DNA from: Gammaproteobacteria bacterium
Lineage (GTDB): Bacteria; Pseudomonadota; Gammaproteobacteria; Steroidobacterales; Steroidobacteraceae
Direction: 5' to 3'
Length of the DNA stretch: 64,000 bases
Assembly: GCA_016874055.1 (NCBI GenBank)
Contig: VGVG01000002.1
Location: forward strand, 106,186-170,185
A program made the translations under genes and the position numbers. This document shows positions 10,133 to 21,401 of the stretch, piece by piece; the first letter of the stretch is position 1, and each line of letters opens with the position of its first letter. The notes beneath the pieces were generated by a model. It searched no databases and was not told where the DNA came from. It saw nothing but the letters and a program-made list of their open reading frames with translations.

Positions 10133-10810
10133 TCAGCTCGCGTCGCGCGTCGCGTGACGCTGCAGAATGGTCGAGAACTCTTCCATGAACGCATCGTAGC
10201 GCGCCTCGATACGCCACACCTGATCGGCGAAACGGTTATAGGCCACTACGGCAGGAATAGCCGCGAGAAGACCGATGGCCGTCGCTACGAGCGCCTCGGC
10301 GATACCGGGCGCCACCGTCGCTAGCGTCGCTTGCTGCACGGAGCCAAGACCCACGAAGGCATGCATGATGCCCCACACCGTACCGAAGAGACCGACGTAA
10401 GGACTCGTCGAGCCAACCGTTGCCAGCGTCGATAAACTCTTTTCGAGGTACTCGATTTCTTTGATTTGTTGTGCCTTCATCGCTCGACGCACACCCTCGA
10501 GCAACAAGTCGACAGCACTCTCACCCTGCTGACGCAACCGTGCAAACTCGCGAAATCCCATGCGGAAGATGCTATCGATACCGACGGGATTTCCGCGCGC
10601 GTCGATGCTCTTGTAGAGGTTGGAAAGATCGCCGCCCGACCAAAAATCGCGTTCGAAGCGAGCAAGATCGTCCTTAGCGCGGGCGAGCACCGCTCGCTTG
10701 TTGAAGATGATGCTCCAGGAGTACACCGACGCCAGGGCTAAAGAAAGCATGACCGCCTGTACGATGATCGTAGCGTCGAGGATAAGCTTCAGGATGGACA
10801 AATCGTTCAA
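10133..10810 (-). CDS. tolQ: Tol-Pal system proton channel TolQ
   Basis: MotA/TolQ/ExbB: ATVGSTSPYVGLFGTVWGIMHAFVGLG; probable TTG start at 10810 ([11 protein letters not shown]) overlapping the ybgC stop. Confidence 0.9.
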   Translation of the reverse strand: MNDLSILKLILDATIIVQAVMLSLALASVYSWSIIFNKRAVLARAKDDLARFERDFWSGGDLSNLYKSIDARGNPVGIDSIFRMGFREFARLRQQGESAVDLLLEGVRRAMKAQQIKEIEYLEKSLSTLATVGSTSPYVGLFGTVWGIMHAFVGLGSVQQATLATVAPGIAEALVATAIGLLAAIPAVVAYNRFADQVWRIEARYDAFMEEFSTILQRHATRDAS

Positions 10811-11208
10811 GTCAAATACCCTCTGACACGACGCGGTCGCAAGGTCTTCGCGTCCACGCATACGACGCGGACTCGCGCCTCGATGAGCAGTTCCCGCTCA
10901 ACCTGCGGGGCGGAATCACGCCAAATTTGTTGATCGAAGATCGCCGTGGTACGTCCCTCAGGCTGTATCTGGCAGGTCACGATGAGCGTATCGTCAAGCC
11001 GCGCCGCCGCTTTGTATTCAATGGAAAGACCGAGAACCATGAACTGTACTCCCTCGTTCGCGGCCAGTTCGCGCTGCGCGACCCCCTTGCTGCGGAGCCA
11101 TTCCGTCCGACCGCGCTCGAGAAACCGCAGATAATTCGCGTAGTAAACGACTCCACCGGCATCGGTGTCCTCCCAATACACCCGAACCGGCCACTCGAAT
11201 ACGCTCAA
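10807..11208 (-). CDS. ybgC: Acyl-CoA thioesterase YbgC (hot-dog fold)
   Basis: [32 protein letters not shown]. Confidence 0.93.
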   Translation of the reverse strand: MSVFEWPVRVYWEDTDAGGVVYYANYLRFLERGRTEWLRSKGVAQRELAANEGVQFMVLGLSIEYKAAARLDDTLIVTCQIQPEGRTTAIFDQQIWRDSAPQVERELLIEARVRVVCVDAKTLRPRRVRGYLT

Positions 11209-12242
11209 GTGCCCTCCTCAAAAAGCGGCATCGCCCCGGTCGGCCGTTGCGGCGGCGTGAGACCAAAGTGCAAATAGGCGGTACGGGTCGCGACACGGCC
11301 TCGAGTAGTGCGCATCAAAAATCCCTGCTGAATGAGGAACGGCTCGATCACATCTTCGAGCGTACCGCGCTCTTCACCGATGGCGGCCGCCAGGCTATCG
11401 ATGCCGACGGGTCCACCCTCAAACTTCTCGATGATGGTGGTTAATAATTTTCGATCGAGCATATCAAAGCCGACCGGATCGACTTCGAGAAGATCGAGCG
11501 CCGCGACCGCGAGAGCCGAGGTAATGGTTCCGTCACCTTTGACCTGCGCGTAGTCACGCGCCCGACGCAGCAAGCGATTGGCGATTCGAGGCGTGCCGCG
11601 CGAACGCTCGGCGATACGCAGCGCCCCATCGGATTCGAGCGGAGCACCCATAATGCTGGCCGAGCGCTGCACGACGCTCTGGAGATCTTGAACATCGTAG
11701 AACTCTAGTCGCTGCACGATACCGAAACGGTCGCGCAGCGGTGAGGTCAAAAGACCAGCGCGCGTCGTTGCACCTACCAACGTAAACGGTGGCAGGGATA
11801 ATTTGATGGAGCGCGCTGCCGGACCCTCGCCAATCATGATATCGAGCTGAAAATCTTCCATCGCCGGATAAAGGATCTCTTCGACGATCGGTGACAGTCG
11901 ATGAATTTCGTCAACGAAAAGAACGTCGCGCGGCTGCAGATTCGTGAGGATAGCCGCGAGATCGCCCGGCCGCTCGAGCACGGGACCGGAAGTGTGTCGT
12001 AAACTGACGCCAAGTTCAGCGGCGAGGATGTTGGCGAGCGAAGTCTTGCCAAGTCCAGGAGGCCCGAAGATCAGCACATGGTCTAGCGCTTCCGATCGTG
12101 CTCGAGCCGCACCAACGAAAACCTCGAGCTGTTTTTTTACCGGTTGTTGTCCGACGAAATCTGCGAGGCGCTTCGGACGTATCGCCCGATCAATTACCTC
12201 TTCTTCGCGACTGCCCTCGGCGCTCTCAGCACCTTTAGTCAT
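11205..12242 (-). CDS. ruvB: Holliday junction branch migration ATPase RuvB
   Basis: [22 protein letters not shown]...[20 protein letters not shown]...[21 protein letters not shown]. Confidence 0.96.
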   Translation of the reverse strand: MTKGAESAEGSREEEVIDRAIRPKRLADFVGQQPVKKQLEVFVGAARARSEALDHVLIFGPPGLGKTSLANILAAELGVSLRHTSGPVLERPGDLAAILTNLQPRDVLFVDEIHRLSPIVEEILYPAMEDFQLDIMIGEGPAARSIKLSLPPFTLVGATTRAGLLTSPLRDRFGIVQRLEFYDVQDLQSVVQRSASIMGAPLESDGALRIAERSRGTPRIANRLLRRARDYAQVKGDGTITSALAVAALDLLEVDPVGFDMLDRKLLTTIIEKFEGGPVGIDSLAAAIGEERGTLEDVIEPFLIQQGFLMRTTRGRVATRTAYLHFGLTPPQRPTGAMPLFEEGT

Positions 12243-12829
12243 CGGAGTGCGCCTTGTAATGCACGACGAATCAGATCCTCAGTGCCTTCACTTCCTGAGT
12301 TCGTCACAGCCTTGATGAGCCGAGAGGCCTCGGCCGATTTATATCCGAGCGCAACCAGTGCCGCGAAGGCCTCGCCTTCCGCACCACCTGCGGCGGTGTC
12401 GGCAGAAACCAAACTGCTGAATTCAGCTGCGGAAAGGCGATCGCGCATCTCAATGATGAGTCGCTCGGCGGTCTTTCGTCCGACACCCGGAATTTTGGTA
12501 AGTGCGTTCACATCATTTGACGTGACGCAGGAGGCAAAACCCTCAGCCGTCGTCCCGGAGAGAATTGCGAGTGCAATCTTGGGACCCACGCCAGATACTT
12601 TGAGCAAGTTTCGAAACAGAAGCCGCTCGGCCGCCGACGAGAATCCGTAGAGAATATGCGCGTCTTCACGCACCACAAGGTGCGTCAGCAAACGCACTTC
12701 TTCGCCTACTCCGGGCAACCCATAGAAGGTCGACATCGGCGCCTCAATCTCGTAGCCGATACCGCCCACCTCGATAAGCAGCTGGGGCGGCGCTTTAACC
12801 ACGATGCGACCGCATATTGAACCGATCAT
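12239..12829 (-). CDS. ruvA: Holliday junction branch migration protein RuvA
   Basis: [31 protein letters not shown], HhH motifs. Confidence 0.95.
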   Translation of the reverse strand: MIGSICGRIVVKAPPQLLIEVGGIGYEIEAPMSTFYGLPGVGEEVRLLTHLVVREDAHILYGFSSAAERLLFRNLLKVSGVGPKIALAILSGTTAEGFASCVTSNDVNALTKIPGVGRKTAERLIIEMRDRLSAAEFSSLVSADTAAGGAEGEAFAALVALGYKSAEASRLIKAVTNSGSEGTEDLIRRALQGALR

Positions 12830-13413
12830 CCTGCAACTCCACGATGACCGGCGATGAGACTACCGAGCGTGCGCTGCTGCGCGTGGCACAGCGCGACGGC
12901 GAGCGCATCGGCCGCATCCGAAGTCAGACGTCCTTCGATCTTGAGCAAGATTCGCATCATGTGTGCCACCTGAGGTTTGTCAGCGCCGCCGAAACCCACC
13001 GTCGCGAGTTTGATGGCTCGTGGCGCGTACTCGGCGATCTCGAATTCGCCGAGCGCCGACAACGCAGCGCCCCGCGCCTGTCCAAGCTTTAGTGCACTGT
13101 CGATGTTTCGATTGACAAAAACTTTTTCGACGGCGACTTCCCTCGGTGAGTGTTCGAGCACGAGCGTTCTGACGCCCTCATGAATTCGAGCGAGCCGCAC
13201 AGCCATCGGCAGCCTATCGACTTCGATACACCCGTGTGCGACGCAGCGACAATCAGGTCCCGTCATTTCGATAATGCCGTAGCCGAGCCGACGCGAACCA
13301 GGATCAAGCCCAAGGATTCGGCAGTTCTGCGAAGCGAATATCGTCGGGGTGGCGACCGAGCCCGAGGACTTCGAATCGTAGCTACGCCAGGACTTGGACC
13401 GATATCGCGCCAT
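12826..13413 (-). CDS. ruvC: Crossover junction endodeoxyribonuclease RuvC
   Basis: RILGLDPGSRRLGYGIIE...; C-terminal DAADALAVALCHAQQ; true start probably downstream of the listed ORF start. Confidence 0.93.
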   Translation of the reverse strand: MARYRSKSWRSYDSKSSGSVATPTIFASQNCRILGLDPGSRRLGYGIIEMTGPDCRCVAHGCIEVDRLPMAVRLARIHEGVRTLVLEHSPREVAVEKVFVNRNIDSALKLGQARGAALSALGEFEIAEYAPRAIKLATVGFGGADKPQVAHMMRILLKIEGRLTSDAADALAVALCHAQQRTLGSLIAGHRGVAG

Positions 13414-13439
13414 GCGCTCGCGACCCCGAGGATGCGCTG

Positions 13440-13466
13440 AAAAGCAACCGGCTTATGATAGCCGGA
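13440..13466 (-). terminator. Probable intrinsic terminator downstream of lpd
   Basis: Minus strand: ccggct-atcata-agccgg then ttgctttt; immediately after lpd stop (13472). Confidence 0.55.
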
Positions 13467-13471
13467 AACCC

Positions 13472-14899
13472 TCAGCGATTCGGCATATCGATGGCGCGCT
13501 TATCAGCCGCGAGAGCCGCCTCGTGTAACGCCTCGGATAAGGTGGGGTGTGCATGTATGGTGCGCTGCAGGTCCTCGGCGCTGGCTGAGTACTCCATGGC
13601 GAGCACCGCCTCGGCAATAAGCTCTCCGGCCATCGACCCGATGATGTGGACGCCGAGGATCTGGTCGTCATCCCTAGCGGCGAGTAGTTTTGCAAAACCT
13701 TGGCTCGACTCCATCGCCCGCGCGCGACCGCTCGCGATAAACGGGAAACAACCAACCTTATACGGTCGACCGCTCGCCTTCACTTGCTCTTCGGTCTGGC
13801 CCACCCAGGCAATTTCCGGAGCCGTGTAGATCACTGAAGGGATCGTCTCGTAGTTCACGTGCGCATAGAGACCGGCGATACGATCAGCGACGGCAATGCC
13901 CTCTTCCTTTCCCTTGTGCGCGAGCATGGGGCCCCGCACGCAATCGCCGACCGCCCATACGTTCTCGACTCCGGTGTGGCAATGGTCATTCACTTTGATG
14001 AGGCCGCGATCGTCGATGACGACACCCGTGCCCTCACCGAGTAAATCGGCGGTGTGCGGACGGCGGCCGATGCAGACGACGAGCTTATCGACCGTGAGCG
14101 ACTGCGAGGCAACAGTGCCATCGGAGTAGTTAACCCAAACTTCCCCCTGCGTCACCGTCGCTCCCAAAACCTTGGTGCCGAGACGAATGTCGAGCCCTTG
14201 CCTTCTAAAGTGTTTCATCGCTTCTTTGGCGAGCTGCTGGTCGGCTATCGGGAGAAAAGTCGGCATCGCTTCGAGCACCACGACATCCGCACCGAGACGG
14301 CGCCATACGCTACCGAGCTCGAGTCCGATGACGCCAGCACCTATCACGCCGAGCCGTTTGGGTACGGCGTCGAATTCCAGTGCACCCCAACTGTCGACTA
14401 TGTGCGTACCATCCAAAGCAGCCGTTTTAAGCGGCATGGGCTGTGACCCACTCGCGAGCACCACATGCTTCGACGAAAACGTCATGACGCTACCGTCGTG
14501 CGCTGTGAACTCCACTTTGCGCCCGGCGAGTAACTTGCCGTGACCCTGCACCGCGGTGACGCCTGCAGCTTTGAGCAGCTGCACGATGCTGCCCGTCATA
14601 TTCCTCACGATCCCGGCCTTGCGTCGCTGCATCGCGGCGACATCCATTGCCACGGGACCGGTCTTGATGCCGTGCACCGAAAATTCGGCCTGCGCACGGT
14701 GAAAAAGCTCAGACGATTCAAGCAAAGCCTTGGAGGGAATGCAGCCAGCATTAAGACAAGTGCCGCCGAAGGTTGCACTCCCGTCGTAGTTCCTCCATTC
14801 GTCGATGCAGACGACCTTCAAGCGATTCTGCCCTGCACGAATGGCGGCCGGGTAACCTGCGGGACCGCCGCCGATGACGATGACGTCATAATCACTCAT
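13472..14899 (-). CDS. lpdA: Dihydrolipoyl dehydrogenase (E3)
   Basis: DVIVIGGGPAGYPAAIRAGQ...GGTCLNAGCIPSKALL redox-active disulfide; downstream of sucAB. Confidence 0.95.
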   Translation of the reverse strand: MSDYDVIVIGGGPAGYPAAIRAGQNRLKVVCIDEWRNYDGSATFGGTCLNAGCIPSKALLESSELFHRAQAEFSVHGIKTGPVAMDVAAMQRRKAGIVRNMTGSIVQLLKAAGVTAVQGHGKLLAGRKVEFTAHDGSVMTFSSKHVVLASGSQPMPLKTAALDGTHIVDSWGALEFDAVPKRLGVIGAGVIGLELGSVWRRLGADVVVLEAMPTFLPIADQQLAKEAMKHFRRQGLDIRLGTKVLGATVTQGEVWVNYSDGTVASQSLTVDKLVVCIGRRPHTADLLGEGTGVVIDDRGLIKVNDHCHTGVENVWAVGDCVRGPMLAHKGKEEGIAVADRIAGLYAHVNYETIPSVIYTAPEIAWVGQTEEQVKASGRPYKVGCFPFIASGRARAMESSQGFAKLLAARDDDQILGVHIIGSMAGELIAEAVLAMEYSASAEDLQRTIHAHPTLSEALHEAALAADKRAIDMPNR

Positions 14900-14918
14900 G
14901 ATTTTGTCCCCGCTGATG

Positions 14919-16142
14919 TCAGAGACCGAGCAGGATACGACTCGGATCCTCCAGACAATCTTTGATTGTCACCAGGAACTGAACGGCCTCGCGACCGTCG
15001 ATGATGCGATGGTCGTAGCTAACCGCGAGATACATCATCGGCCGGACAACCACTTGGCCGTCGACGGCAATGGGTCGCTCCTGAATTTTATGCATACCTA
15101 GAATCGCACTTTGCGGCGCACTCACAATCGGCGTGGACAGCAAAGATCCGAAAATGCCGCCGTTCGTCACCGTGAACGTTCCGCCCTGTAATTCTTCGAT
15201 CGAGAGCGATCCCGCGCGCGCACGTGCACCGAGATCGGTGATCTGCCTCTCGATCTCGGCAAAACCGAAATTTTCTATGTTTCGCAACACAGGAACGACC
15301 AGTCCGCGATCAGTCGAGACTGCGACTCCAATGTCATAGAACTCGTGATAGATGATGTCGCTACCATCAACAGAGGCGTTCATCAAAGGAAACTTACGCA
15401 GTGCCTCGATGCTCGCTTTTACAAAAAACGACATGAAACCGAGCTTCACGCCATGCTGCTTCTCAAAACGATCCTTATGGCGAGCGCGAAGCTCGTTGAT
15501 AACCGTCAGATCGATCTCATTGAAAGTTGTGAGGAGCGCAGCCGTGTGCTGAGCCTGAACCAGACGCTCTGCGATACGCTGACGCAGCCGCGTCATCGGT
15601 ACTCGCTGTTCGGCGCGGGGAACGGCTGGTACTACATCCTTCACAGCGTCACTAACGGCGGGAGCCGGTGGCGTCACCGAAGAGGCAGCAGATGGCTGTT
15701 TCGCCGCGTGAGCGACAACGTCCGCCTTGGTCACACGGCCGTCACGACCCGTCCCGCTTACCACACTGGTCTCGACACCGGTCTCTTCAGCCACGCGCCG
15801 TGCCGCTGGACCGAGTTTGCCACTCGATGTCGATCTGGAAGCACCCTCTGACTTGACCACAGCGGTCTCACTCCTCGCCGCAGCCTTAGGCGCAGCGGCT
15901 ACCGCATCAGGCTCAAAGATGGCGAGCAAATCGCCACTTTTGACCGTGGCACCCTGCTGAACCGTGAACTCTTTAATTACGCCCGCCGCTGGGGCTGGAA
16001 CCTCGAGCACGACCTTGTCGGTCTCGAGATCGGCGAGGTTTTCGTCACGATTAGCAGACTCACCAGGCTGCTTACGCCAAGCGACAAGCGTCGCATCGGC
16101 GACAGATTCGGGAAGCTGGGGAACGCGAATTTCGATAGTCAT
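14919..16142 (-). CDS. sucB: 2-oxoglutarate dehydrogenase E2, dihydrolipoyl succinyltransferase
   Basis: Lipoyl domain [18 protein letters not shown]; catalytic [15 protein letters not shown]. Confidence 0.95.
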   Translation of the reverse strand: MTIEIRVPQLPESVADATLVAWRKQPGESANRDENLADLETDKVVLEVPAPAAGVIKEFTVQQGATVKSGDLLAIFEPDAVAAAPKAAARSETAVVKSEGASRSTSSGKLGPAARRVAEETGVETSVVSGTGRDGRVTKADVVAHAAKQPSAASSVTPPAPAVSDAVKDVVPAVPRAEQRVPMTRLRQRIAERLVQAQHTAALLTTFNEIDLTVINELRARHKDRFEKQHGVKLGFMSFFVKASIEALRKFPLMNASVDGSDIIYHEFYDIGVAVSTDRGLVVPVLRNIENFGFAEIERQITDLGARARAGSLSIEELQGGTFTVTNGGIFGSLLSTPIVSAPQSAILGMHKIQERPIAVDGQVVVRPMMYLAVSYDHRIIDGREAVQFLVTIKDCLEDPSRILLGL

Positions 16143-16160
16143 GGTTTCGATATTTCCTAA

Positions 16161-19076
16161 TCAACGCTTACCAGAGCCCTCCGCCAAGCGGTCGGGCTGG
16201 AGGTTTTCCTCGGTGAGTCGCCGCGTCACACGCGTGTCGTCCCCTCGTGCAATGGATTGCAGCGCAGCCTTCACCAAGCCCGACTGCTCCGCATCGTGGA
16301 TCTTGCCAATGCCGGTCGCAGGCGCCGCAGCAGGAGCACGGCCTGCATAGAGCAAAACGCGCTTGCCTTCGAGCAGACGCTCGAGTCGATGACGGATCTG
16401 ATACCACGCACCTTGGTTTTGCGGCTCCTCTTGACACCAGACGATTTCATACGCGTTCTGGTAGCGGGCGATGGTGGCGACATACTCTTCGGTGGGGAAA
16501 GGATAAATCTGCTCAAGACGAACGAGCGCAACATCGTCTTGACCCGACGCCCGACGCGCCCTGAGTAAATCGAAATACACCTTGCCGCTCGAGAGCACAA
16601 CTCGCTTCACCCTCGCTAGATCGAGCTTATCGATCTCGTCGATGATATTTTTGAACGAACTGCTTTCAAAATCTTCGAGTCCCGATACCGACAGGTCGTG
16701 ACGCAGCAAGCTTTTTGGCGTCATCACGATTAATGGCTTTCGGAACTCGCGCAGCATCTGCCTTCGCAGCATGTGGAACATCTGCGCAGGCGTCGAGGGC
16801 ACGCAGACCGACATGTTGAGTTCAGCGCACAGCTGCAAGAACCGCTCGAGTCGTGCCGACGAGTGCTCAGGACCCTGGCCCTCGTAACCATGCGGTAGGA
16901 ACAAGGTGAGACCGCAATATCGACCCCACTTCGCTTCACCGGAACTGATGAACTGATCGATGATGACCTGCGCCCCGTTAGCGAAATCACCGAACTGCGC
17001 TTCCCAAACGACCAGCACGGACGGGTCGGTCTGCGAATATCCGTATTCGAAAGCAAGAACGGCTTCCTCGGAAAGCACGGAGTCGATGACCTCGAAACGC
17101 GGCTGATGCTCAACTATATGTTTGAGCGGTATATGGGCCGCACCGGTCCTTTGATCGAACAGAACCGCGTGACGATGGAAGAACGTTCCGCGTCCCGAGT
17201 CCTGACCCGAAATCCGCACGGCGTAGCCGTCTTCCAGCAAACTCGCATACGCCAACGATTCCGCACATCCCCAATCGAGCGGCAACTCGCCGGCAATCAT
17301 CCGGGCCCGATTGGCGATCACCTGCTGTACGCGTGGATGCAGCGTTTGCCCTTTCGGCATTGATACCAGGCGAGCACCGAGCGCCTTGAGACGCTTCTTG
17401 TCAATGCCCGAACAAATCGTTGCAGTCCAGTCGATGTTGCCCGTGTAGGCGCCCCAATCGACCGTGTACTTGTTGCCGATCATGCCAAGAGAGGCCTTCG
17501 CCTGCGGTCGTCCCTCATCAAGGCCCGCGCGACACTGCTCGATTAAATCATCAGCCTCGAGTTGCGTGATCACGCCTTCGGCCACGAGCCGATCGCCATA
17601 GAGTTTGCGCGTAGTAGGATGCTTACGGATGATGTTGTACATCACCGGCTGCGTCGCTGCCGGCTCATCCGCCTCGTTGTGACCCAGACGGCGATAGCAC
17701 ACAAGATCAATCACGACGTCTTTATGGAAGCGCTGGCGATACCTCATCGCGAGGCGCGTCACAAACACAACCGCTTCAGGGTCATCCCCGTTCACGTGAA
17801 AAATCGGTGCCTCAAGCATTTTCGCGACATCCGAGCAATACATCGTCGAACGCGTGTCTGCAGGGTTCGAGGTGGTGAAGCCCACCTGGTTATTTACGAC
17901 GATATGCATGGTGCCGCCGGTGTAGTAACTGCGTGCCTGCGACAACTGCATCGTCTCCATAACCACGCCCTGGCCGCCAAAGGCCGAGTCACCGTGAATG
18001 AGACAGGGTACGACCCGTTCACCGAGCGTGTCGCCGCGGCGCTCTTGTCGCGCTCTCACTGAGCCCTCGACGACAGGATTGACCACCTCGAGGTGCGAGG
18101 GATTGAAGGCAAGACCCACGTGAACGTTGCCACCTGACGTAAGCAGGTCGGCCGAGAAGCCTTTGTGGTACTTCACGTCACCCGAACCCTTGATCTGCGA
18201 AATGTCGTACTTGCCCTCAAATTCCCCAAACAACACGGACGGCGCTTTGCCGAGAACATTGACGAGTACGTTTAAGCGGCCACGATGAGCCATGCCGATG
18301 ACAAATTCCTCGACGCCGAGGTTACCGCCCGTCTGAATCAGATCGTCGAGCAGCGGGATCAGTGAGTCACCGCCCTCGAGCGAGAAGCGCTTCTGACCCA
18401 CGTACTTGGTGTGCAAGTAGCGCTCGAGGCCCTCGGCCACCGTCAGTTCCCAAAGAATGTTCCGACGCTCCTCCGACGAAAAACGATGATGAACGCGACC
18501 CGACTGGAATTCATCTTGCAGCCAGAGCCGCTCCTCTGTATCCGAAATGTGAGCAAACTCGGCACCGACCGAGCCGCAATAGACATGCTCGAGCGTGGCA
18601 ATGATTTCGCGCAGCGACGCCCGGCCTGGGACGTTATTAACTCGGCTACCCGTGAAGAACAGCTTATCCAGGTCACCCTCCGTCAATCCGAAGTAGGACA
18701 GACTTAGAACCTTCGGTCGCTCACGCTGCATCAGATTGAGCGGATCGAGTCTCGCAATGAGGTGACCACGGTTTGCGTATATTTGTATTAGACGCGATAC
18801 CGCGCCCTGCTTCGCGCTCGAGCTGCCATCAAAGGCTGCAGCAACCGCGCCACCAACCTGCCTTGCGGCCCGCGCGCGCTCGGCGATCGCACCCTGAATT
18901 GCCCGATGTGAACGCTCAAGGCCTGCGGGCTCCGGAATGTGGGCAAAGTATTCACGCCAAGTAGCCAAGACCGACGCCGGGTCGTTTAAATATTGTTCGT
19001 GAATGGACTCGACGTAGTCGGCATTACCATCATAAAGCGAAGAGGAAGCGAGTTGATCGCTGCGCGAAGCGCCCAT
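16161..19076 (-). CDS. sucA: 2-oxoglutarate dehydrogenase E1
   Basis: MGASRSDQLASSSLYDGNADYVESIHEQYLNDPASVLATWREYF...EFVIGMAHRGRLNVLVNVLGK; start moved to internal ATG 19076. Confidence 0.95.
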   Translation of the reverse strand: MGASRSDQLASSSLYDGNADYVESIHEQYLNDPASVLATWREYFAHIPEPAGLERSHRAIQGAIAERARAARQVGGAVAAAFDGSSSAKQGAVSRLIQIYANRGHLIARLDPLNLMQRERPKVLSLSYFGLTEGDLDKLFFTGSRVNNVPGRASLREIIATLEHVYCGSVGAEFAHISDTEERLWLQDEFQSGRVHHRFSSEERRNILWELTVAEGLERYLHTKYVGQKRFSLEGGDSLIPLLDDLIQTGGNLGVEEFVIGMAHRGRLNVLVNVLGKAPSVLFGEFEGKYDISQIKGSGDVKYHKGFSADLLTSGGNVHVGLAFNPSHLEVVNPVVEGSVRARQERRGDTLGERVVPCLIHGDSAFGGQGVVMETMQLSQARSYYTGGTMHIVVNNQVGFTTSNPADTRSTMYCSDVAKMLEAPIFHVNGDDPEAVVFVTRLAMRYRQRFHKDVVIDLVCYRRLGHNEADEPAATQPVMYNIIRKHPTTRKLYGDRLVAEGVITQLEADDLIEQCRAGLDEGRPQAKASLGMIGNKYTVDWGAYTGNIDWTATICSGIDKKRLKALGARLVSMPKGQTLHPRVQQVIANRARMIAGELPLDWGCAESLAYASLLEDGYAVRISGQDSGRGTFFHRHAVLFDQRTGAAHIPLKHIVEHQPRFEVIDSVLSEEAVLAFEYGYSQTDPSVLVVWEAQFGDFANGAQVIIDQFISSGEAKWGRYCGLTLFLPHGYEGQGPEHSSARLERFLQLCAELNMSVCVPSTPAQMFHMLRRQMLREFRKPLIVMTPKSLLRHDLSVSGLEDFESSSFKNIIDEIDKLDLARVKRVVLSSGKVYFDLLRARRASGQDDVALVRLEQIYPFPTEEYVATIARYQNAYEIVWCQEEPQNQGAWYQIRHRLERLLEGKRVLLYAGRAPAAAPATGIGKIHDAEQSGLVKAALQSIARGDDTRVTRRLTEENLQPDRLAEGSGKR

Positions 19077-19169
19077 GTTGAAAGTAAGCCCCCAGAAACT
19101 GACTAAAGCCCAACATTCTACCCGAAGCCTTGGAAAGCCCCCTCCTGAGCGAGGGTGCAAAAGGTAAAG

Positions 19170-19245
19170 TGGCGCCCCCGGCCGGAGTTGAACCGACGAC
19201 CTACCGCTTAGGAGGCGGTCGCTCTATCCACTGAGCTACGGGGGC
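19170..19245 (-). tRNA. tRNA-Arg(CCT)
   Basis: gcccccg/cgggggc acceptor stem, anticodon loop ctCCTaa, encoded CCA. Confidence 0.94.
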
Positions 19246-19264
19246 ACGGCCCGGAGACCACGCA

Positions 19265-19340
<76 letters not shown>

Positions 19341-19424
19341 TCCCGCGTGACAACAGTCTAGCACCACCGCACCCTAATTCTTATATTAATCCGATACAAT
19401 TTTCAGAAATAGATGCCAAAACGG

Positions 19425-19586
19425 CATGCCTCAGTTTGCTTTCTTTTTGGATAGGCTAGCGGGTACGACCTTAGAAAGCACGTCGAATCATCAGGCGACT
19501 ATTTTTTCCCTGCAGGGTTCGGTTCGATTTACCCCGCTCTCGCCTCATTGACGGCGCGACTCTGTATCGCCGCTGGAGCACCCTAA
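19425..19586 (+). pseudogene. Remnant of a PadR-family transcriptional regulator N-terminal domain
   Basis: Plus-strand frame (open from 19455): ASGYDLRKHVESSGDYFFPAGFGSIYPALASLTARLCIAAGAP*; matches the PadR pattern G-Y-[DE]-[IL]-x-K-...-[FW]-x-x-x-[FY]-G-x-[IL]-Y-P-x-L-x-x-L; stop before (tag 19452) and after; no full domain. Confidence 0.5.
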
Positions 19587-19710
19587 TCCCGCGAGTGCGC
19601 GATTCGTATCGGGGCTTAGAGCAGCGTTGCTTGAGACGACGGTTCGTTATTTTCAGGGCAATAGGAAACAACTTGAGTCCGCACGCGATGCGTCGTGAGA
19701 CGCAACGCGT

Positions 19711-20247
19711 TCAATAACGCAGGCGTAGCAAAGTTGTCGATGCACCGCTTCCAACGGTCACGATAAACATTGCATCGTATTCGTCATCGCGTAGCGTGAC
19801 GGTCTCCCGCCCGACTGTCAGCATCGAAATCATTGTGGGTACGGTATTCGAATGACCAATAACGAGAACTGTTCTCCCCGCATCGGCTTTCAGGATACGC
19901 TCAAGAAGCGCGGCGACCTCGCGACCTCGATATTCCTCCGCGACGATGCCTAGACTCGATACCAACGGCATCGCGGTTTCTCGTGCCCGGCGCGTATCGC
20001 TTACGAATACGGCGGCGACGCCGACGTCGCGCAACACGGTCGACAGCCTTAGTGATCTCTCGACGCCTTCAGAACTCAGCGACGGATCGCGAGTTTCATC
20101 GCTCGCCTTTTCTGCATGGCGCACGATGATCAGCACGGTCGGCTCCGCAGCCTGCCGCGCGGCAAACGAGTTGGGAGATTGTGCGGTCAACGCGACCCCG
20201 ATCGCCGCAACAAGTCTGCACATCAAACTTTTCCTAGTCAACGCCAT
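19711..20247 (-). CDS. Histidine phosphatase family protein (phosphoglycerate mutase-like, secreted)
   Basis: Signal peptide; VLIIVRHAEKASDE (RHG-type) and VLVIGHSNTVP. Confidence 0.82.
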   Translation of the reverse strand: MALTRKSLMCRLVAAIGVALTAQSPNSFAARQAAEPTVLIIVRHAEKASDETRDPSLSSEGVERSLRLSTVLRDVGVAAVFVSDTRRARETAMPLVSSLGIVAEEYRGREVAALLERILKADAGRTVLVIGHSNTVPTMISMLTVGRETVTLRDDEYDAMFIVTVGSGASTTLLRLRY

Positions 20248-20285
20248 GCCTGCTCAGTGTAGCGAGTTCCCGTTATAATCGACTG

Positions 20286-21401
20286 GTGAATCCGATCGTC
20301 TATGCCATCCCAGTATTCATGGCCTCGATTCTTATTGAGGCATGGATCGCACATCGCCGCGGCATCGCCACCTATAACATTCCCGATGCCATCACGAGCC
20401 TCAACTTCGGCGTCCTGAGTCAGGTGTCGGCAGTATTCGTTCGGGTGTTGACGTTCGGCGTCTATGTCTGGACTTTTGAGAATCTCCGTATCGGTGTGCT
20501 GCCCGCCGACTCGATCTGGGTTTGGATAGCGTCGCTGATTACCTACGACTTCATATACTACTGGGTCCACCGTTGCGGCCATGAGATCAACCTCATGTGG
20601 TCAGCTCACCAAGTCCATCACTCCTCGGAATACTTCAATCTCTCGACGGCTTTGCGCCAAACGTCGACGGGTGCATTCGCAGCCTTCCCGTTTTACCTAC
20701 CAATGGCCGTACTCGGGGTTCCGCCTATCGTATTTGGCACCGTCGCGCTCGCCGATCTGCTCTATCAGTATTGGGTCCATACCGAACTCGTCCGCAAACT
20801 CGGCTGGGTTGATCGGATCCTCGTCACGCCCTCCAATCATCGAGTGCACCACGGCCAGAACGGCTACTGCATCGACCGCAATTACGGCGGCATTTTCATT
20901 ATTTGGGATCGCATCTTCGGTACGTTTGCGGAAGAGCGAGACGATGAGCCGGTGGTATACGGCATTCGTAAGCAGCTCGCCAGTTATAACGCGGTGTGGG
21001 GAAATCTCAACGTTTACGTCGACGTGTTTCGTAAATCTTTGCGCGCGGGCTCCATATCCTCTTCCATTCGAACGTGGTTCGATCCACCGGGCGGACGCGG
21101 CGTCGTGCCAGCCCACCTCGATCCTTACAGCGTTAAAAAATTTGGAACCGAAACATCTCGAACTATGAAACGGTATGCCATAGTGCAGTACACCCTGCTT
21201 GCCGTCATGGCGACTTATTTTTTGGCTATCACCCCAACTCTTACGCTGCAAGGTCGAATCATTTGGGCGCTTTTGATCATGCTGTCAACAACGAGTCTTG
21301 GATGGTTGCTTGAGGGATGTCGTTTTGCCCGCCTATTCGAGAGTGCACGACTACTCACGCAAAGCGTAGCCCTCATCGTTTACGTGCTGATCAGCCCCTG
21401 A
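20286..21401 (+). CDS. Sterol desaturase / fatty acid hydroxylase family membrane protein
   Basis: Histidine clusters HRCGHE, HQVHHSSEYFN, SNHRVHHGQN; multiple TM; GTG start. Confidence 0.88.
   Translation: MNPIVYAIPVFMASILIEAWIAHRRGIATYNIPDAITSLNFGVLSQVSAVFVRVLTFGVYVWTFENLRIGVLPADSIWVWIASLITYDFIYYWVHRCGHEINLMWSAHQVHHSSEYFNLSTALRQTSTGAFAAFPFYLPMAVLGVPPIVFGTVALADLLYQYWVHTELVRKLGWVDRILVTPSNHRVHHGQNGYCIDRNYGGIFIIWDRIFGTFAEERDDEPVVYGIRKQLASYNAVWGNLNVYVDVFRKSLRAGSISSSIRTWFDPPGGRGVVPAHLDPYSVKKFGTETSRTMKRYAIVQYTLLAVMATYFLAITPTLTLQGRIIWALLIMLSTTSLGWLLEGCRFARLFESARLLTQSVALIVYVLISP

Noticed and set aside
19471-19671. 66-aa minus-strand ORF next to tRNA-Ala, possible integrase relic
   Set aside because: Arg-rich shadow ORF; the plus-strand PadR-like frame explains the same bases better.
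20697-21251. 184-aa minus-strand ORF inside the sterol desaturase gene
   Set aside because: Antisense to a clear His-box desaturase; no recognisable domain.
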